Below, one piece after another: positions 16,736-24,544 of a stretch of 28,463 nucleotides of DNA. Source of the stretch: a virus. A program made the position numbers and the translations under genes. The stretch covers positions 1 to 28,463 of the IMG/VR virus record IMGVR_UViG_3300046167_000424; one strand, given 5' to 3'. Under the pieces are notes generated by a model. That model searched no databases and had not been told where the DNA came from. It worked only from the letters and a program-made list of their open reading frames with translations. Position 1 is the first letter of the stretch. Each line of letters opens with the position of its first letter.

Positions 16736-17388
16736 TGTACGAGCAGAGTCTAGTAAAAGTTGTTGAGCCTGTAAAGCTTACAACAATCAGCAGATTAAAT
16801 AGATCCAAGTCTTGGAAATATGGTTACAACAAGGAACACGATATAGTTGTTATCAGTAAGACTGGGCAGATAGGGCAAATACTAGAAGTGCAAAACTTGT
16901 GTATAGCATTGCCGCCAGCACCGAAAGGATTAACTAAAGGCTTAGATAAATGGGCTGTTCAGGAGTATCCTAAGGAGCTTAAAAGAATCAAGAGTATATT
17001 CGATTGGCAAACCTATCCAGATGAGTTTAAGAGCAATTGGGAGGGATACATTGATGAAGAATTCAACAGGCGTGATGGCGGTTACTGGTTTTATAACAAG
17101 GGGACTCCTACTTATATCACTGGGACTCATTACATGTACTTGCAGTGGAGTAAGATTGATGTCGGTAATCCCGACTACCGTGAAGCAAACAGACTCTTCT
17201 TTATATTTTGGGAAGCCTGTAAAGCCGATACAAGAAGCTACGGAATGTGCTATCTTAAGAACAGACGGAGTGGATTCTCATTTATGGCTTCAGGAGAAAC
17301 AGTCAACTTGGCGACCATCTCTAGTGATGCCAGATTTGGTATACTATCAAAGTCAGGTAGTGATGCCAAAGAAAATGTTTACCGATAA
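16735..17388 (+). CDS. terL: Terminase large subunit, N-terminal ATPase fragment (1 of 3)
   Basis: This is the front of the DNA-packaging motor. It includes residues 1-217 of a restored gene at 16735-18948 (about 736 aa). Residues 100-170 contain aromatic text around YWFYNKGTPTYITGTHYMYL, seen just before the ATPase core in this terminase type. The Walker A-like loop is LKNRRSGFSFMAS at residues 175-187 (R177-R178-S-G-F-S182), the degenerate R-[RK]-x-GFS form used in place of GxGKT. The reading ends at TAA 17386-17388, but removing one G at about 17371 continues the protein in another frame. Start: its ATG overlaps the preceding stop. It belongs with the fragments at 17375 and 17722. Confidence 0.85.
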   Translation: MYEQSLVKVVEPVKLTTISRLNRSKSWKYGYNKEHDIVVISKTGQIGQILEVQNLCIALPPAPKGLTKGLDKWAVQEYPKELKRIKSIFDWQTYPDEFKSNWEGYIDEEFNRRDGGYWFYNKGTPTYITGTHYMYLQWSKIDVGNPDYREANRLFFIFWEACKADTRSYGMCYLKNRRSGFSFMASGETVNLATISSDARFGILSKSGSDAKENVYR

Positions 17389-17650
17389 AGTTGTACCGAT
17401 ATCCGTTAACTACCCGTTTTTCTTCAAACCTATACAAGATGGTATGGATAGACCGAAGACTGAACTGGCATATAGGGTTCCTGCTTCTAAGCTAACCCGT
17501 AAATCGATTCAGGCAAAGGAAAAGCAAATAGAGCTTGAGGGTCTTGATACAACTATTGACTGGAAGAATACAGGAGACAACTCTTATGATGGTGAAAAGT
17601 TAAAGCTTTTAGTACATGATGAGAGCGGTAAATGGGAAAGACCAGGATAA
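17375..17650 (+). CDS. terL: Terminase large subunit, middle fragment with Walker B (2 of 3)
   Basis: This is the continuation of the ATPase domain after the frame break near 17371. The text runs MFTDKVVPISVNYPFFFKP, then YRVPASKLTRKS, and reaches the Walker B motif LLVHDESGKWE, whose Asp-Glu pair falls at about residues 295-296 of the restored protein. The reading stops at TAA 17648-17650. Dropping one G of the GG at 17645-17646 restores NILNNWRVTKTTLRLG, and a further single-base correction near 17700 restores RIIGKCLMGSTSN, the ATPase coupling motif region. The nominal ATG here is only a Met in frame, not a start. Confidence 0.8.
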   Translation: MFTDKVVPISVNYPFFFKPIQDGMDRPKTELAYRVPASKLTRKSIQAKEKQIELEGLDTTIDWKNTGDNSYDGEKLKLLVHDESGKWERPG

Positions 17651-17721
17651 CATATTAAACAACTGGCGAGTTACAAAAACTACGTTACGTTTAGGGAGCT
17701 AGAATTATAGGCAAGTGTTTA

Positions 17722-18948
17722 ATGGGTTCAACATCGAATTCATTAGATAAAGGAGGCGAGAACTTCAAGAAGTTATATAATGACTCTGACGTAAGTAAAA
17801 GAAACTCGAATGGTCAAACTAAATCCGGGTTATATTCACTCTTTATACCGATGGAGTGGAACTACGAAGGATTTATTGATCAGTATGGACAACCAGTATT
17901 TAATACCCCTGAAGAAAAAGTGTTAGATCCTTTTGGGGACACTATTGAACAAGGGGTTATAGATTATTGGAACAATGAAGTTGAAGGTCTTAAGCAAGAC
18001 CAAGACGGTTTGAACGAATATTACCGCCAGTTCCCACGTACAGAAGAGCACGCATTTAGAGATGAAACAAAAAATAGCTTGTTTAATCTTGCAAAAATAT
18101 ACGAACAGGTTGATTATAATGAAGATCTGCGTAATACTAATGTTGTAACCACTGGCAATTTTCAGTGGGTTAACGGTGTGAAAGATACAAAAGTTGTGTT
18201 TATGCCAACTCCTCAGGGAAGATTTAAAGTGTCCTGGATACCAGGAGCTGAACTTCAGAACAGGCAAATCACAAAAAATGGTGTTAAATACCCGGGCAAT
18301 GAACACGTCGGCGCATTTGGTTGCGATAGTTACGACATATCGGGAACTACCGACGGCAAAGGTTCAAAAGGAGCTTTACACGGGCTCACTAAGTTTACTA
18401 TGGAAGATGCACCGCCAAGTTCATTCTTCCTTGAATATATAGCCAGACCACAAACCGCTGAAATATTTTTTGAAGATGTATTAATGGCCTGTATTTTTTA
18501 CGGTATGCCTATACTAGCAGAGAATAACAAACCTAGGTTGCTTTATCATTTTAAGCGCCGCGGTTACAGAGGATACTCTATGAACCGACCGGATAGACTT
18601 TGGAACAAGCTATCAGTAACGGAAAAAGAAATTGGTGGTGTTCCTAACTCGAGCGAGGATATGAAACAAGCACACGCTGCAGCAATTGAAATGTACGTAG
18701 ATAAGTACGTAGGTTTAATGGAAGACGGGCAGTATGGTAACATGTACTTTAACGAAACACTAAACGACTGGTCTAAGTTTGATATAAACAAACGTACTAA
18801 ATATGATGCCGCGATAAGTTCAGGCTTAGCAATAATGGCATGTAACAAAGAGTTGTATAGGCCAGTAGGTAAATTAGAAAGAACAAAGTTGAATATAAAG
18901 ATTTCAAAATTCCGTCAAGAGGGTTTGAGTTCAGAAATAATAAAATAA
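17722..18948 (+). CDS. terL: Terminase large subunit, C-terminal nuclease fragment (3 of 3)
   Basis: This is the nuclease half of TerL, which cuts concatemeric DNA at packaging start and end. It opens with the coupling motif GSTSNSLDKGGENFK. A linker with RQFPRTEEHAF follows, a motif typical before the nuclease. The RNase H-like nuclease starts with GAFGCDSYDISGT, whose Asp (about residue 530 of the restored protein) is the expected first metal ligand. A central acidic position lies near residues 570-600. The last, KYDAAISSGLAIMA, supplies the third Asp at about 690. Stop TAA 18946-18948 is followed after three bases by the portal gene. All expected catalytic positions are present, so the enzyme should be active once the frame is repaired. 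Confidence 0.88.
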   Translation: MGSTSNSLDKGGENFKKLYNDSDVSKRNSNGQTKSGLYSLFIPMEWNYEGFIDQYGQPVFNTPEEKVLDPFGDTIEQGVIDYWNNEVEGLKQDQDGLNEYYRQFPRTEEHAFRDETKNSLFNLAKIYEQVDYNEDLRNTNVVTTGNFQWVNGVKDTKVVFMPTPQGRFKVSWIPGAELQNRQITKNGVKYPGNEHVGAFGCDSYDISGTTDGKGSKGALHGLTKFTMEDAPPSSFFLEYIARPQTAEIFFEDVLMACIFYGMPILAENNKPRLLYHFKRRGYRGYSMNRPDRLWNKLSVTEKEIGGVPNSSEDMKQAHAAAIEMYVDKYVGLMEDGQYGNMYFNETLNDWSKFDINKRTKYDAAISSGLAIMACNKELYRPVGKLERTKLNIKISKFRQEGLSSEIIK

Positions 18949-18951
18949 TTT

Positions 18952-19830
18952 ATGGTTAAGTCGGTTTCAAATAGCGCTTTCCCCAGCCAAATAGCTAGCG
19001 ATGCTGAAAAGATGTCGCAGGAGTATGGGTTGCAAGTAGGTAGAGCTATTCAAAACGAATGGTTCTCGAGTAATTCGGGTACTACTCGTTTCAGAAGCAA
19101 CCAAAATACGTTTCATAACCTGAGATTGTATGCGCGTGGTGAGCAAAGCGTTCAGAAATATAAAGATGAGCTATCTGTAAATGGTGATTTGTCTTACTTA
19201 AACCTCGACTGGAAGCCAGTACCTATATTATCTAAATTTGTGGATATTGTAGTTAACGGTATCGCAGATCGTTCTTTTGATTTAAAAGCATATTCACAAG
19301 ATCCGTACGGTGTAAGCAAACGCACAAAGTATATGGAATCTATTATACGTGACTTGCAAACAAAAGAGCTAAATGAGTTTGCACAAGAGCAATTTGGAAT
19401 GAATTTGTTTGAAAACAGCCCAGAGCAGTTGCCAGATTCTAAAGAAGAGCTTGAATTACACATGCAGCTAAGCTACAAACAAGGCGTAGAAATAGCAGAA
19501 GAAGTAGCTATCAATACTTTACTTGATGGCAATCATTACGATTTAACTAAAAAGCGTCTTTATTACGATCTTACAACTTTAGGGGTTGCAGCAGTAAAAA
19601 ATAGCTTTAGCCAATCAGAAGGAGTAACGGTAGACTATGTTGATCCAGCTTACCTGGTACACTCTTATAGTGAGTCTCCTTACTTCGAAGACATATATTA
19701 TGTAGGTGAAGTAAAATTTGTACCGCTAAACGAGCTTAAGAAGCAATTTCCGGATTTAGACGAAGCCAATTACAAAAAATACAGCAACAAGGGTCAAAAA
19801 ACCACAGTGCTGGATACGATCAGTCATTAG
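18952..19830 (+). CDS. Portal protein, N-terminal fragment (1 of 4)
   Basis: This is the first 292 residues of a portal protein that forms the dodecameric DNA gate at one capsid vertex. The restored gene spans 18952-21382 (about 809 aa), the size range of crAss-like portals. Typical text here: NLRLYARGEQSVQKYKDEL, then NLDWKPVPILSKFVDIVVNG (membership in this portal type is inferred from this block), and later DGNHYDLTKKRLYYDLTTLG with VDYVDPAYLVHSYS. The frame ends at TAG 19828-19830. A missing base near 19806 explains the break, because the next frame carries on as SAGYDQSLVNHDVRD. Located directly after TerL, as expected for a packaging module. Confidence 0.8.
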   Translation: MVKSVSNSAFPSQIASDAEKMSQEYGLQVGRAIQNEWFSSNSGTTRFRSNQNTFHNLRLYARGEQSVQKYKDELSVNGDLSYLNLDWKPVPILSKFVDIVVNGIADRSFDLKAYSQDPYGVSKRTKYMESIIRDLQTKELNEFAQEQFGMNLFENSPEQLPDSKEELELHMQLSYKQGVEIAEEVAINTLLDGNHYDLTKKRLYYDLTTLGVAAVKNSFSQSEGVTVDYVDPAYLVHSYSESPYFEDIYYVGEVKFVPLNELKKQFPDLDEANYKKYSNKGQKTTVLDTISH

Positions 19831-19859
19831 TAAATCATGACGTTCGTGACAATAATGTA

Positions 19860-20732
19860 GTGCAGGTATTATACTTTAACTATAAGACGTACATGAACGA
19901 AGTGTATAAGGTTAAAGAAACTGCAACTGGTGCTTCTAAAATTATAGTAAGAGACGATCAGTTTGATCCTCCTGAAGAATTGCTAGAAGCTGAGTTTGGC
20001 AAAATGGCCCGCTCGCTAGAAGTATTGTATGAGGGTGTACTTATATTAGGTACTGACATCATGCTTAAGTGGGAAATGGCTAAAAATATGATGCGCCCTA
20101 AGAGCGATTACGCTAAGGTTAAGATGAACTACAGCATCGTGGCACCACGTATGTATAAGGGTAAGATTGAATCTATCGTAAGCCGTTGTACTGGTTTTGC
20201 TGATATGATACAGCTTACGCATTTAAAAATGCAGCAGGTATTACAAAGAATGATGCCTGATGGGGTATATATGGATGCTGATGGCTTGGCTGAAATAGAT
20301 TTAGGTAACGGTACAAATTACAACCCGCAAGAGGCACTTAACATGTTCTTCCAGACGGGTTCTGTTATTGGTCGTTCGTTTACTAGTGAGGGTGATATGA
20401 ACCCAGGCAAAGTGCCAATTCAGCCATTACAAACCGGAGCGGGCGGTCAAAAGCTACAAACTCTTATACAAACATATAACTATTACCTGCAGATGATTCG
20501 TGATGTAACGGGTCTTAATGAAGCTCGTGATGGTTCTTCACCTGATTCAAGAGCATTAGTAGGTGTACAAAAGATGGCTGCTGCTAATTCTAATACTGCA
20601 ACGCGTCATATATTAGATGCAGGATTATTCTTAACAGCAGAAACTGCCGAATGTTTGTCTTTGCGTATTTCAGACATATTAGAATTTGACCCATCTAGAG
20701 AAGCATTTATACAAAAAGTAGGGTGGGCATAA
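19860..20732 (+). CDS. Portal protein, central fragment (2 of 4)
   Basis: This is the main body of the portal; in its frame coding starts at about 19809, before the nominal start. It contains a long helical core (KGKIESIVSRCTGFADMIQL, LKMQQVLQRMMPDGVYMDAD) and then a TYNYYLQMIRDVTGLNEARD block followed by SRALVGVQKMAAANSN. The second block is the strongest portal signature, matching the long helix-loop that lines the channel in other phages. The reading ends at TAA 20730-20732. One G too many in TGGGCAT at 20725-20727 accounts for it; the restored text is VGWHNVGILEEMED. Confidence 0.8.
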   Translation: MQVLYFNYKTYMNEVYKVKETATGASKIIVRDDQFDPPEELLEAEFGKMARSLEVLYEGVLILGTDIMLKWEMAKNMMRPKSDYAKVKMNYSIVAPRMYKGKIESIVSRCTGFADMIQLTHLKMQQVLQRMMPDGVYMDADGLAEIDLGNGTNYNPQEALNMFFQTGSVIGRSFTSEGDMNPGKVPIQPLQTGAGGQKLQTLIQTYNYYLQMIRDVTGLNEARDGSSPDSRALVGVQKMAAANSNTATRHILDAGLFLTAETAECLSLRISDILEFDPSREAFIQKVGWA

Positions 20733-20751
20733 TGTAGGTATACTAGAAGAA

Positions 20752-21222
20752 ATGGAAGATTTGCATTTGCACGACTTTGGCATTTCTTTAGAGCTGTCTC
20801 CAGATGAAGAAGAAAAATCGCTTTTAGAAAACAACATTCAAACAGCTTTATCCGCTGGGCTTATAGACTTAGACGATGCTATTGATATCCGCGAAGTTAA
20901 AAACTTAAAGCTAGCTAACCAATTATTGAAGCTACGCCGTAAGAAAAAGCAAGAGCGGGATCAAATGATGCAGCAGCAGAATATGCAAGCTCAAGCCCAA
21001 GCAAACGCACAAGCACAACAAGTTGCAGCTCAAGCAGAAATGCAAAAAGATCAAGCGGCTCTGCAAACAAAAACACAGCTAGAGCAAGTTAAAGCGCAAT
21101 TAGAGCAAGCTAGAATTGATAAAGAGGTAGAAGCTAAGATGCAATTAATGGCACTTGAGTTTCAATATAACATGAAGTTGAAGGGGCTGGAAGTAGATGC
21201 AGGCAAAAACCAAAATCTCTGA
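20752..21222 (+). CDS. Portal protein, C-terminal coiled-coil fragment (3 of 4)
   Basis: This is the continuation of the portal. An acidic block LELSPDEEEKSLLENNIQ leads into a short helical domain (AGLIDLDDAIDIREVKNLK). A long Gln/Ala/Lys helix of roughly 100 residues follows (QQQNMQAQAQANAQAQQVAA and onward). Such Gln/Ala-rich coiled coils are typical portal C-termini, reaching into the capsid. The frame ends at TGA 21220-21222. One surplus A in the CAAAATC at 21211-21214 separates it from the last fragment. Confidence 0.75.
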   Translation: MEDLHLHDFGISLELSPDEEEKSLLENNIQTALSAGLIDLDDAIDIREVKNLKLANQLLKLRRKKKQERDQMMQQQNMQAQAQANAQAQQVAAQAEMQKDQAALQTKTQLEQVKAQLEQARIDKEVEAKMQLMALEFQYNMKLKGLEVDAGKNQNL

Positions 21223-21382
21223 AACTGAAGACCGCAAAGACAAAAGAACCAAAATACAAGCTACGCAACAAAGCGAGCTTATAGACCAAAGACAAAAAGG
21301 CGGAGCACCTAAAGACTTCGAATCCTCTGGTAATGATATACTTGGCGGTGGATTTGGTTTAGGAAGCTTCGAACCTAGGTAA
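21197..21382 (+). CDS. Portal protein, terminal fragment (4 of 4)
   Basis: This is the last part of the portal, from about 21212. The text reads ISETEDRKDKRTKIQATQQS and ends GGGFGLGSFEPR, continuing the charged helix and closing with a Gly-rich tail. The nominal first Met at 21197 lies inside the previous fragment and is not a real start. The stop TAA 21380-21382 is followed by a 32-base AT-rich leader before the scaffold-candidate gene. Confidence 0.65.
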   Translation: MQAKTKISETEDRKDKRTKIQATQQSELIDQRQKGGAPKDFESSGNDILGGGFGLGSFEPR

Positions 21383-21414
21383 TAATAACCATAACAATTA
21401 TATAATATTTTATC

Positions 21415-21567
21415 ATGAGTGAAGAAACTAAAGACACATCACCTGTTTCACAGGGTGATGATGGTACTATTAAAGTAGATTTCTCAGCAACACCGCAAGA
21501 AGCGCCAGCAGAAGAACCTGTTGAGCAACCTGTAGAAGAAGCTCCAGGTAGAGGAGCCAGTTGTTGA
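21415..21567 (+). CDS. Scaffolding protein candidate, acidic N-terminal fragment (1 of 3)
   Basis: This is the start of a gene at 21415-22547 (about 376 aa restored), lying between portal and major capsid protein, the usual place for the scaffold. The N-terminus is a Glu/Pro/Val-rich acidic repeat (PQEAPAEEPVEQPVEEAP). The frame closes early at TGA 21565-21567. Dropping one G of the GG at 21546-21547 restores VEEPVVEEAPVEAPVTEEAP, so the acidic repeat simply continues. The leader is AT-rich (TATAATATTTTATC), with no Shine-Dalgarno. Confidence 0.6.
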   Translation: MSEETKDTSPVSQGDDGTIKVDFSATPQEAPAEEPVEQPVEEAPGRGASC

Positions 21568-21622
21568 GGAAGCACCGGTCGAGGCACCGGTAACAGAAGA
21601 AGCGCCTGAAGAGCCTGTCTTA

Positions 21623-21985
21623 ATGGAAATTACAGACGAAGAGGTAGAAGAGGCTACAGAACAGCTGGAAGAAGAAGTTGCAGAAGCAATTCAAGAATCC
21701 GCAAAAGCTGGAGCTAGCTTACCTGAAAATATTCAAAAAGTTGTAGACTTTATGGATGAAACGGGTGGCTCTTTAGAAGATTATGTACGTCTTAACACAG
21801 ACTACTCTAGTTTAAACGAAGATCAATTGCTTCGTGAATACTATGAAACTAAGTTCAGTGCTTATGACCGGGAAGACATCGACTTCTTATTAGCCGATAA
21901 GTTTTCTTACGACGAAGATGTTGATGACGAACGTGAAATACGTTTAAAGAAGCTAGAGCGTAAGCAAGGCATTGTCAGAGGCTAA
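21623..21985 (+). CDS. Scaffolding protein candidate, middle fragment (2 of 3)
   Basis: In this frame coding starts near 21547. An acidic stretch MEITDEEVEEATEQLEEEVA leads into helical, charged text (VVDFMDETGGSLEDYVRLNT and then DREDIDFLLADKFSYDEDVD). The region is rich in Asp/Glu and predicted helix, as scaffolds are. The frame ends at TAA 21983-21985, but one surplus G in CAAGGCA at 21968-21969 leads to the next fragment (KKLERKQALSEAKNHL). A structurally similar role, such as an internal head protein, is possible. Confidence 0.6.
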   Translation: MEITDEEVEEATEQLEEEVAEAIQESAKAGASLPENIQKVVDFMDETGGSLEDYVRLNTDYSSLNEDQLLREYYETKFSAYDREDIDFLLADKFSYDEDVDDEREIRLKKLERKQGIVRG

Positions 21986-22547
21986 AAATCATTTAGACGG
22001 TTTAAAGTCTAAATACTACGACGAAATTAAAATGGGTTCAAGATTGAATCCAGAACAGCAAAAAGCGGTTGAATTTTTCAATCGTTATAATAAGGAGAGT
22101 GAAGAGGCTGCTAAAGTAGCAGAACGACAAACCAGTAGGTTTACACAAGAAAGCGAGAAAGTATTCAGCGACAAATTCGAAGGTTTCGATTACAGCGTTG
22201 GAGACAAGAAGTACCGCTTTAAGGTTAAAGATGCTGGCCAGGTTAAAGAAACTCAAGGCGACATTAACAACTTTATCAAGAAGTTCTTGGATGAAAAGGG
22301 GGAAATGAAAGATGCTAAGGGTTATCATAAATCGCTGTTCACCGCTATGAATGCCGATCAAGTTGCACAACACTTTTACGAGCAAGGCAAAGCCGATGCA
22401 GTAAAGGATAGTATGGCACGCACGAAGAATGTCGATATGAATCCGAGAGGGACTCATGAAAAAGTTACGACACAAAACGGGTGGACTATACGCGCTGTAA
22501 ATGATGGTGAAAGCACTTCTAAACTCAAAGTCAAGTTTAAAAAATAA
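21972..22547 (+). CDS. Scaffolding protein candidate, C-terminal fragment (3 of 3)
   Basis: Long charged helices come first (NPEQQKAVEFFNRYNKESEE and AAKVAERQTSRFTQESEKVF). A middle FDYSVGDKKYRFKVKDAGQV segment is followed by INNFIKKFLDEKGE. The end is basic (STSKLKVKFKK), which suits a C-terminal domain that binds the capsid protein. The nominal TTG start is not a start: the frame joins the previous fragment near 21969. The stop is 20 bases before the capsid gene. No catalytic protease residues are seen, so a scaffold is favoured over a head protease. Confidence 0.6.
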   Translation: MSEAKNHLDGLKSKYYDEIKMGSRLNPEQQKAVEFFNRYNKESEEAAKVAERQTSRFTQESEKVFSDKFEGFDYSVGDKKYRFKVKDAGQVKETQGDINNFIKKFLDEKGEMKDAKGYHKSLFTAMNADQVAQHFYEQGKADAVKDSMARTKNVDMNPRGTHEKVTTQNGWTIRAVNDGESTSKLKVKFKK

Positions 22548-22567
22548 TTCATTAAAACAAATAAGAA

Positions 22568-23395
22568 ATGAGTTTTGCAACGTCGCCAGCTGGTCTGGCA
22601 AACTTAGCTCACCTTACTCCACGTCCTATTAAGGGCTTGTTTGGTGACAACTATTTGTCTGTGTCTGACATGGACTTTACACAACAATTCCTTCCTGAGG
22701 TATACGAGAAAGAAGTAGAGCGCTACGGAAACCGTACAGTATCAGGATTCTTGCGCATGGTTGGTGCAGAAATGCCTATGGCTTCTGACCGCGTAGTATG
22801 GCAAGAGCAAGGACGTCTACACATCGCTTACGATGGTCTTACAGTAAACGCTGCTGGTACTACTATTACATTCCCGGCTAATCACTTGATTGGTGCTGGT
22901 ATGACATTAGTTGTATCTAAAGGATACAAGACTTTCAAAGCGTATGTTGTATCTGTAGCGGGTAATGTAGCTACTATTAAAGTTTACGATAGCGCTGACG
23001 GTTCATTGCCTGCAGGTACTGGTACTTTGCGTGCTGCTACTGATGCTAAAGCATTCGTTTACGGTTCTGAGTACACTAAAGGTTCTAGCGGTGCTGGAAA
23101 CTCAATGGATGCTTCTTTCACTACTTTTGACAACAAGCCTATCATCTTACGTGATAAGTACAACGTTAAAGGTTCTGATGTAGCTCAAATTGGTTGGGTT
23201 GAAGTAACTACTGAAGCTGGTACTTCTGGATACTTATGGTACTTGAAGTCTGAGCACGAGTCTCGTCTACGTTTCGAAGACTACCTCGAAATGAGCATGG
23301 TTGAAGCTGAAAAAGCACAATCTACTATCGCTCAAGCTGCTGCTTTTGGTAACACTGCTAAATCGAAGGTTCTGAAGGTTTATTCGCGGCTCTAG
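22568..23395 (+). CDS. Major capsid protein, N-terminal fragment (1 of 2)
   Basis: This is the first 275 residues of the capsid shell protein; the restored gene is 22568-23994 (about 475 aa), an HK97-fold candidate. The text starts MSFATSPAGLANLAHLTPRP, then YLSVSDMDFTQQFLPEVYEK. A beta-rich insertion (FPANHLIGAGMTLVVSKGYK) is followed by a long helix with EDYLEMSMVEAEKAQSTIAQ. Codon use differs from neighbours: Asn AAC, Phe TTC, Tyr TAC, Ala GCT and Arg CGT dominate, as in the most abundant proteins. The leader is A-rich (AAAACAAATAAGA). The frame ends at TAG 23393-23395. A base missing near 23363 restores KSEGSEGLFAALESRG. Confidence 0.82.
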   Translation: MSFATSPAGLANLAHLTPRPIKGLFGDNYLSVSDMDFTQQFLPEVYEKEVERYGNRTVSGFLRMVGAEMPMASDRVVWQEQGRLHIAYDGLTVNAAGTTITFPANHLIGAGMTLVVSKGYKTFKAYVVSVAGNVATIKVYDSADGSLPAGTGTLRAATDAKAFVYGSEYTKGSSGAGNSMDASFTTFDNKPIILRDKYNVKGSDVAQIGWVEVTTEAGTSGYLWYLKSEHESRLRFEDYLEMSMVEAEKAQSTIAQAAAFGNTAKSKVLKVYSRL

Positions 23396-23406
23396 AGTCT
23401 CGCGGT

Positions 23407-23994
23407 TTGGTATTTAACGACCAAGACTTCAACAACGCTTCTGGTTTGACTGGTTTAGGTGACTTCGACGTAATTCTTCAGGAATTAGACAAGCAAGGTG
23501 CTATTGAAGAGAACATGATGTTCTTGGATCGTACTACTGCTTTGGATATCGATAACATGCTTGCTCGTGCTAATAGCTACGGATCAGGTGGTACTTCTTA
23601 CGGAGTATTCGATAACTCTGAAGATATGGCTTTGAACTTAGGTTTCTCTGGATTCCGTCGTGGTTCTTACGATTTCTACAAGACAGACTGGAAATACTTG
23701 AACGATTCTGCAACTCGCGGTAGCATTGCTGACGTAGAGGGCGTTATTGTTCCTGCTGGTACTTCTACTGTATACGACCAAAACTTGGGTCAGAACATTG
23801 CTCGTCCGTTCTTACACGTACGTTACCGTGCTTCTGAAGCTGAAGATCGTCGTATGAAGTCTTGGGTTACTGGCTCAGTTGGTGGAAACTACACTAGTGA
23901 TGCTGATGAAATGAACGTACACTTCCTTTCTGAGCGTGCACTTTGTGTTCAAGCTGCTAACAACTTCGTAATGCTGAAGAAAACTACAGCATAA
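23407..23994 (+). CDS. Major capsid protein, C-terminal fragment (2 of 2)
   Basis: This is the rest of the capsid protein; in its frame coding begins at about 23365. The text GLFAALESRGLVFNDQDFNN is followed by ILQELDKQGAIEENMMFLDR and GVFDNSEDMALNLGFSGFRR, then VPAGTSTVYDQNLGQNIARP near the end. This arrangement of a long helix and conserved Gly/Asn-rich loops fits the P- and A-domains of HK97-like capsids. The optimised codon use continues. A strong terminator follows 16 bases after the stop, so high expression would be insulated from the next gene. The nominal TTG start is an artefact of the break. Confidence 0.82.
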   Translation: MVFNDQDFNNASGLTGLGDFDVILQELDKQGAIEENMMFLDRTTALDIDNMLARANSYGSGGTSYGVFDNSEDMALNLGFSGFRRGSYDFYKTDWKYLNDSATRGSIADVEGVIVPAGTSTVYDQNLGQNIARPFLHVRYRASEAEDRRMKSWVTGSVGGNYTSDADEMNVHFLSERALCVQAANNFVMLKKTTA

Positions 23995-24010
23995 TTGAGT
24001 TAATACTTAT

Positions 24011-24036
24011 TCACCCTCGGCTTCGGTCGGGGGTGA
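24011..24036 (+). terminator. Intrinsic terminator with UUCG tetraloop after the capsid gene
   Basis: An 11-bp stem (TCACCCTCGGC with two G-T pairs) is closed by the extra-stable C-UUCG-G loop and followed by TTATTATCTTTTATTT. It lies 16 bases after the capsid stop. It is a clear rho-independent terminator on the + strand. It would limit read-through after the very highly expressed capsid gene. Confidence 0.88.
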
Positions 24037-24066
24037 TTATTATCTTTTATTTAATTATATTATATC

Positions 24067-24519
24067 ATGGCACAAGCTAAAAAGCCTGCCGCTAAGAAAC
24101 CAGCGGCAAAACCAGCACCTGCAGCAGCAGTTGTTGAACAAATAGTCGAAGCACCAGCTCCGGCAGCACCTGTAGACACATGGGTATTTAAAGATAGATT
24201 GTACGAAATTACTTCAGGCCGTAAGCCATTAGCGTTTACATTACCTACAGTACATTCTGCGCGTACTCCTTTACTATATTTTGACGAAACAGTAGGTTAC
24301 AACCGTGAGTTGCGTTATGCAACAAACCAACGTACTCCATTTGTTGATGAGCAAGAGGGTACAGCCACATTAGGGCGTATCGTATTTAGAGACGGTATCT
24401 TGCGCGTACCAAAAGAAAACTTAGTTTTACAAAAGCTTCTTTCTTTGTACCACCCATATACACTACAAGGTCGCATTATGGAATACAAGCCAGAACAGAT
24501 CGCAGGAAAGCGAAACTGA
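24067..24519 (+). CDS. Head-associated protein, N-terminal fragment (1 of 2)
   Basis: This gene follows the capsid terminator and an AATTATATTATATC leader; restored it spans 24067-24916 (about 282 aa). Residues 1-35 are Lys/Ala/Pro-rich (KKPAAKKPAAKPAPAAA), a disordered tail like a histone H1 end, which could touch DNA or neighbouring subunits. Next is a folded part: DTWVFKDRLYEITSGRKPLA, then LLYFDETVGYNRELRYATNQ. The stop TGA 24517-24519 comes after one surplus G in GCAGGAA at 24505-24506; the next frame continues ESETDWIELELEAMTVAK. I do not recognise the family. Head-completion or decoration is suggested only by position. Confidence 0.55.
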   Translation: MAQAKKPAAKKPAAKPAPAAAVVEQIVEAPAPAAPVDTWVFKDRLYEITSGRKPLAFTLPTVHSARTPLLYFDETVGYNRELRYATNQRTPFVDEQEGTATLGRIVFRDGILRVPKENLVLQKLLSLYHPYTLQGRIMEYKPEQIAGKRN

Positions 24520-24544
24520 CTGGATTGAATTAGAGTTAGAAGCA

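Noticed and set aside
17021-17374. ORF beginning at 17021 in the second TerL frame
   Set aside because: Before 17375 it overlaps the true ATPase frame and its text makes no terminase sense; only the part after 17375 is kept.
17640-17710. Programmed ribosomal frameshifting in TerL
   Set aside because: Three breaks within 330 bases, without a shared slippery heptamer, and similar breaks in portal, scaffold and capsid do not fit programmed shifting.
19828-19830. TAG recoding (suppressed amber) as the cause of gene breaks
   Set aside because: The breaks end at TAA, TAG and TGA alike, coding resumes in a different frame, and TAG closes intact genes at 13191, 15110 and 15726.
22038-22601. Minus-strand ORF of 187 aa opposite the scaffold candidate
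   Set aside because: It lies wholly opposite clear + strand coding text, has no leader or partner gene on the minus strand, and its composition looks like an antisense shadow.
24037-24066. Bacteroidota -7/-33 promoter before 24067
   Set aside because: TATCTTTTATTT resembles TAnnTTTG only loosely, overlaps the terminator T tract, and I found no matching TTG box at a proper distance.
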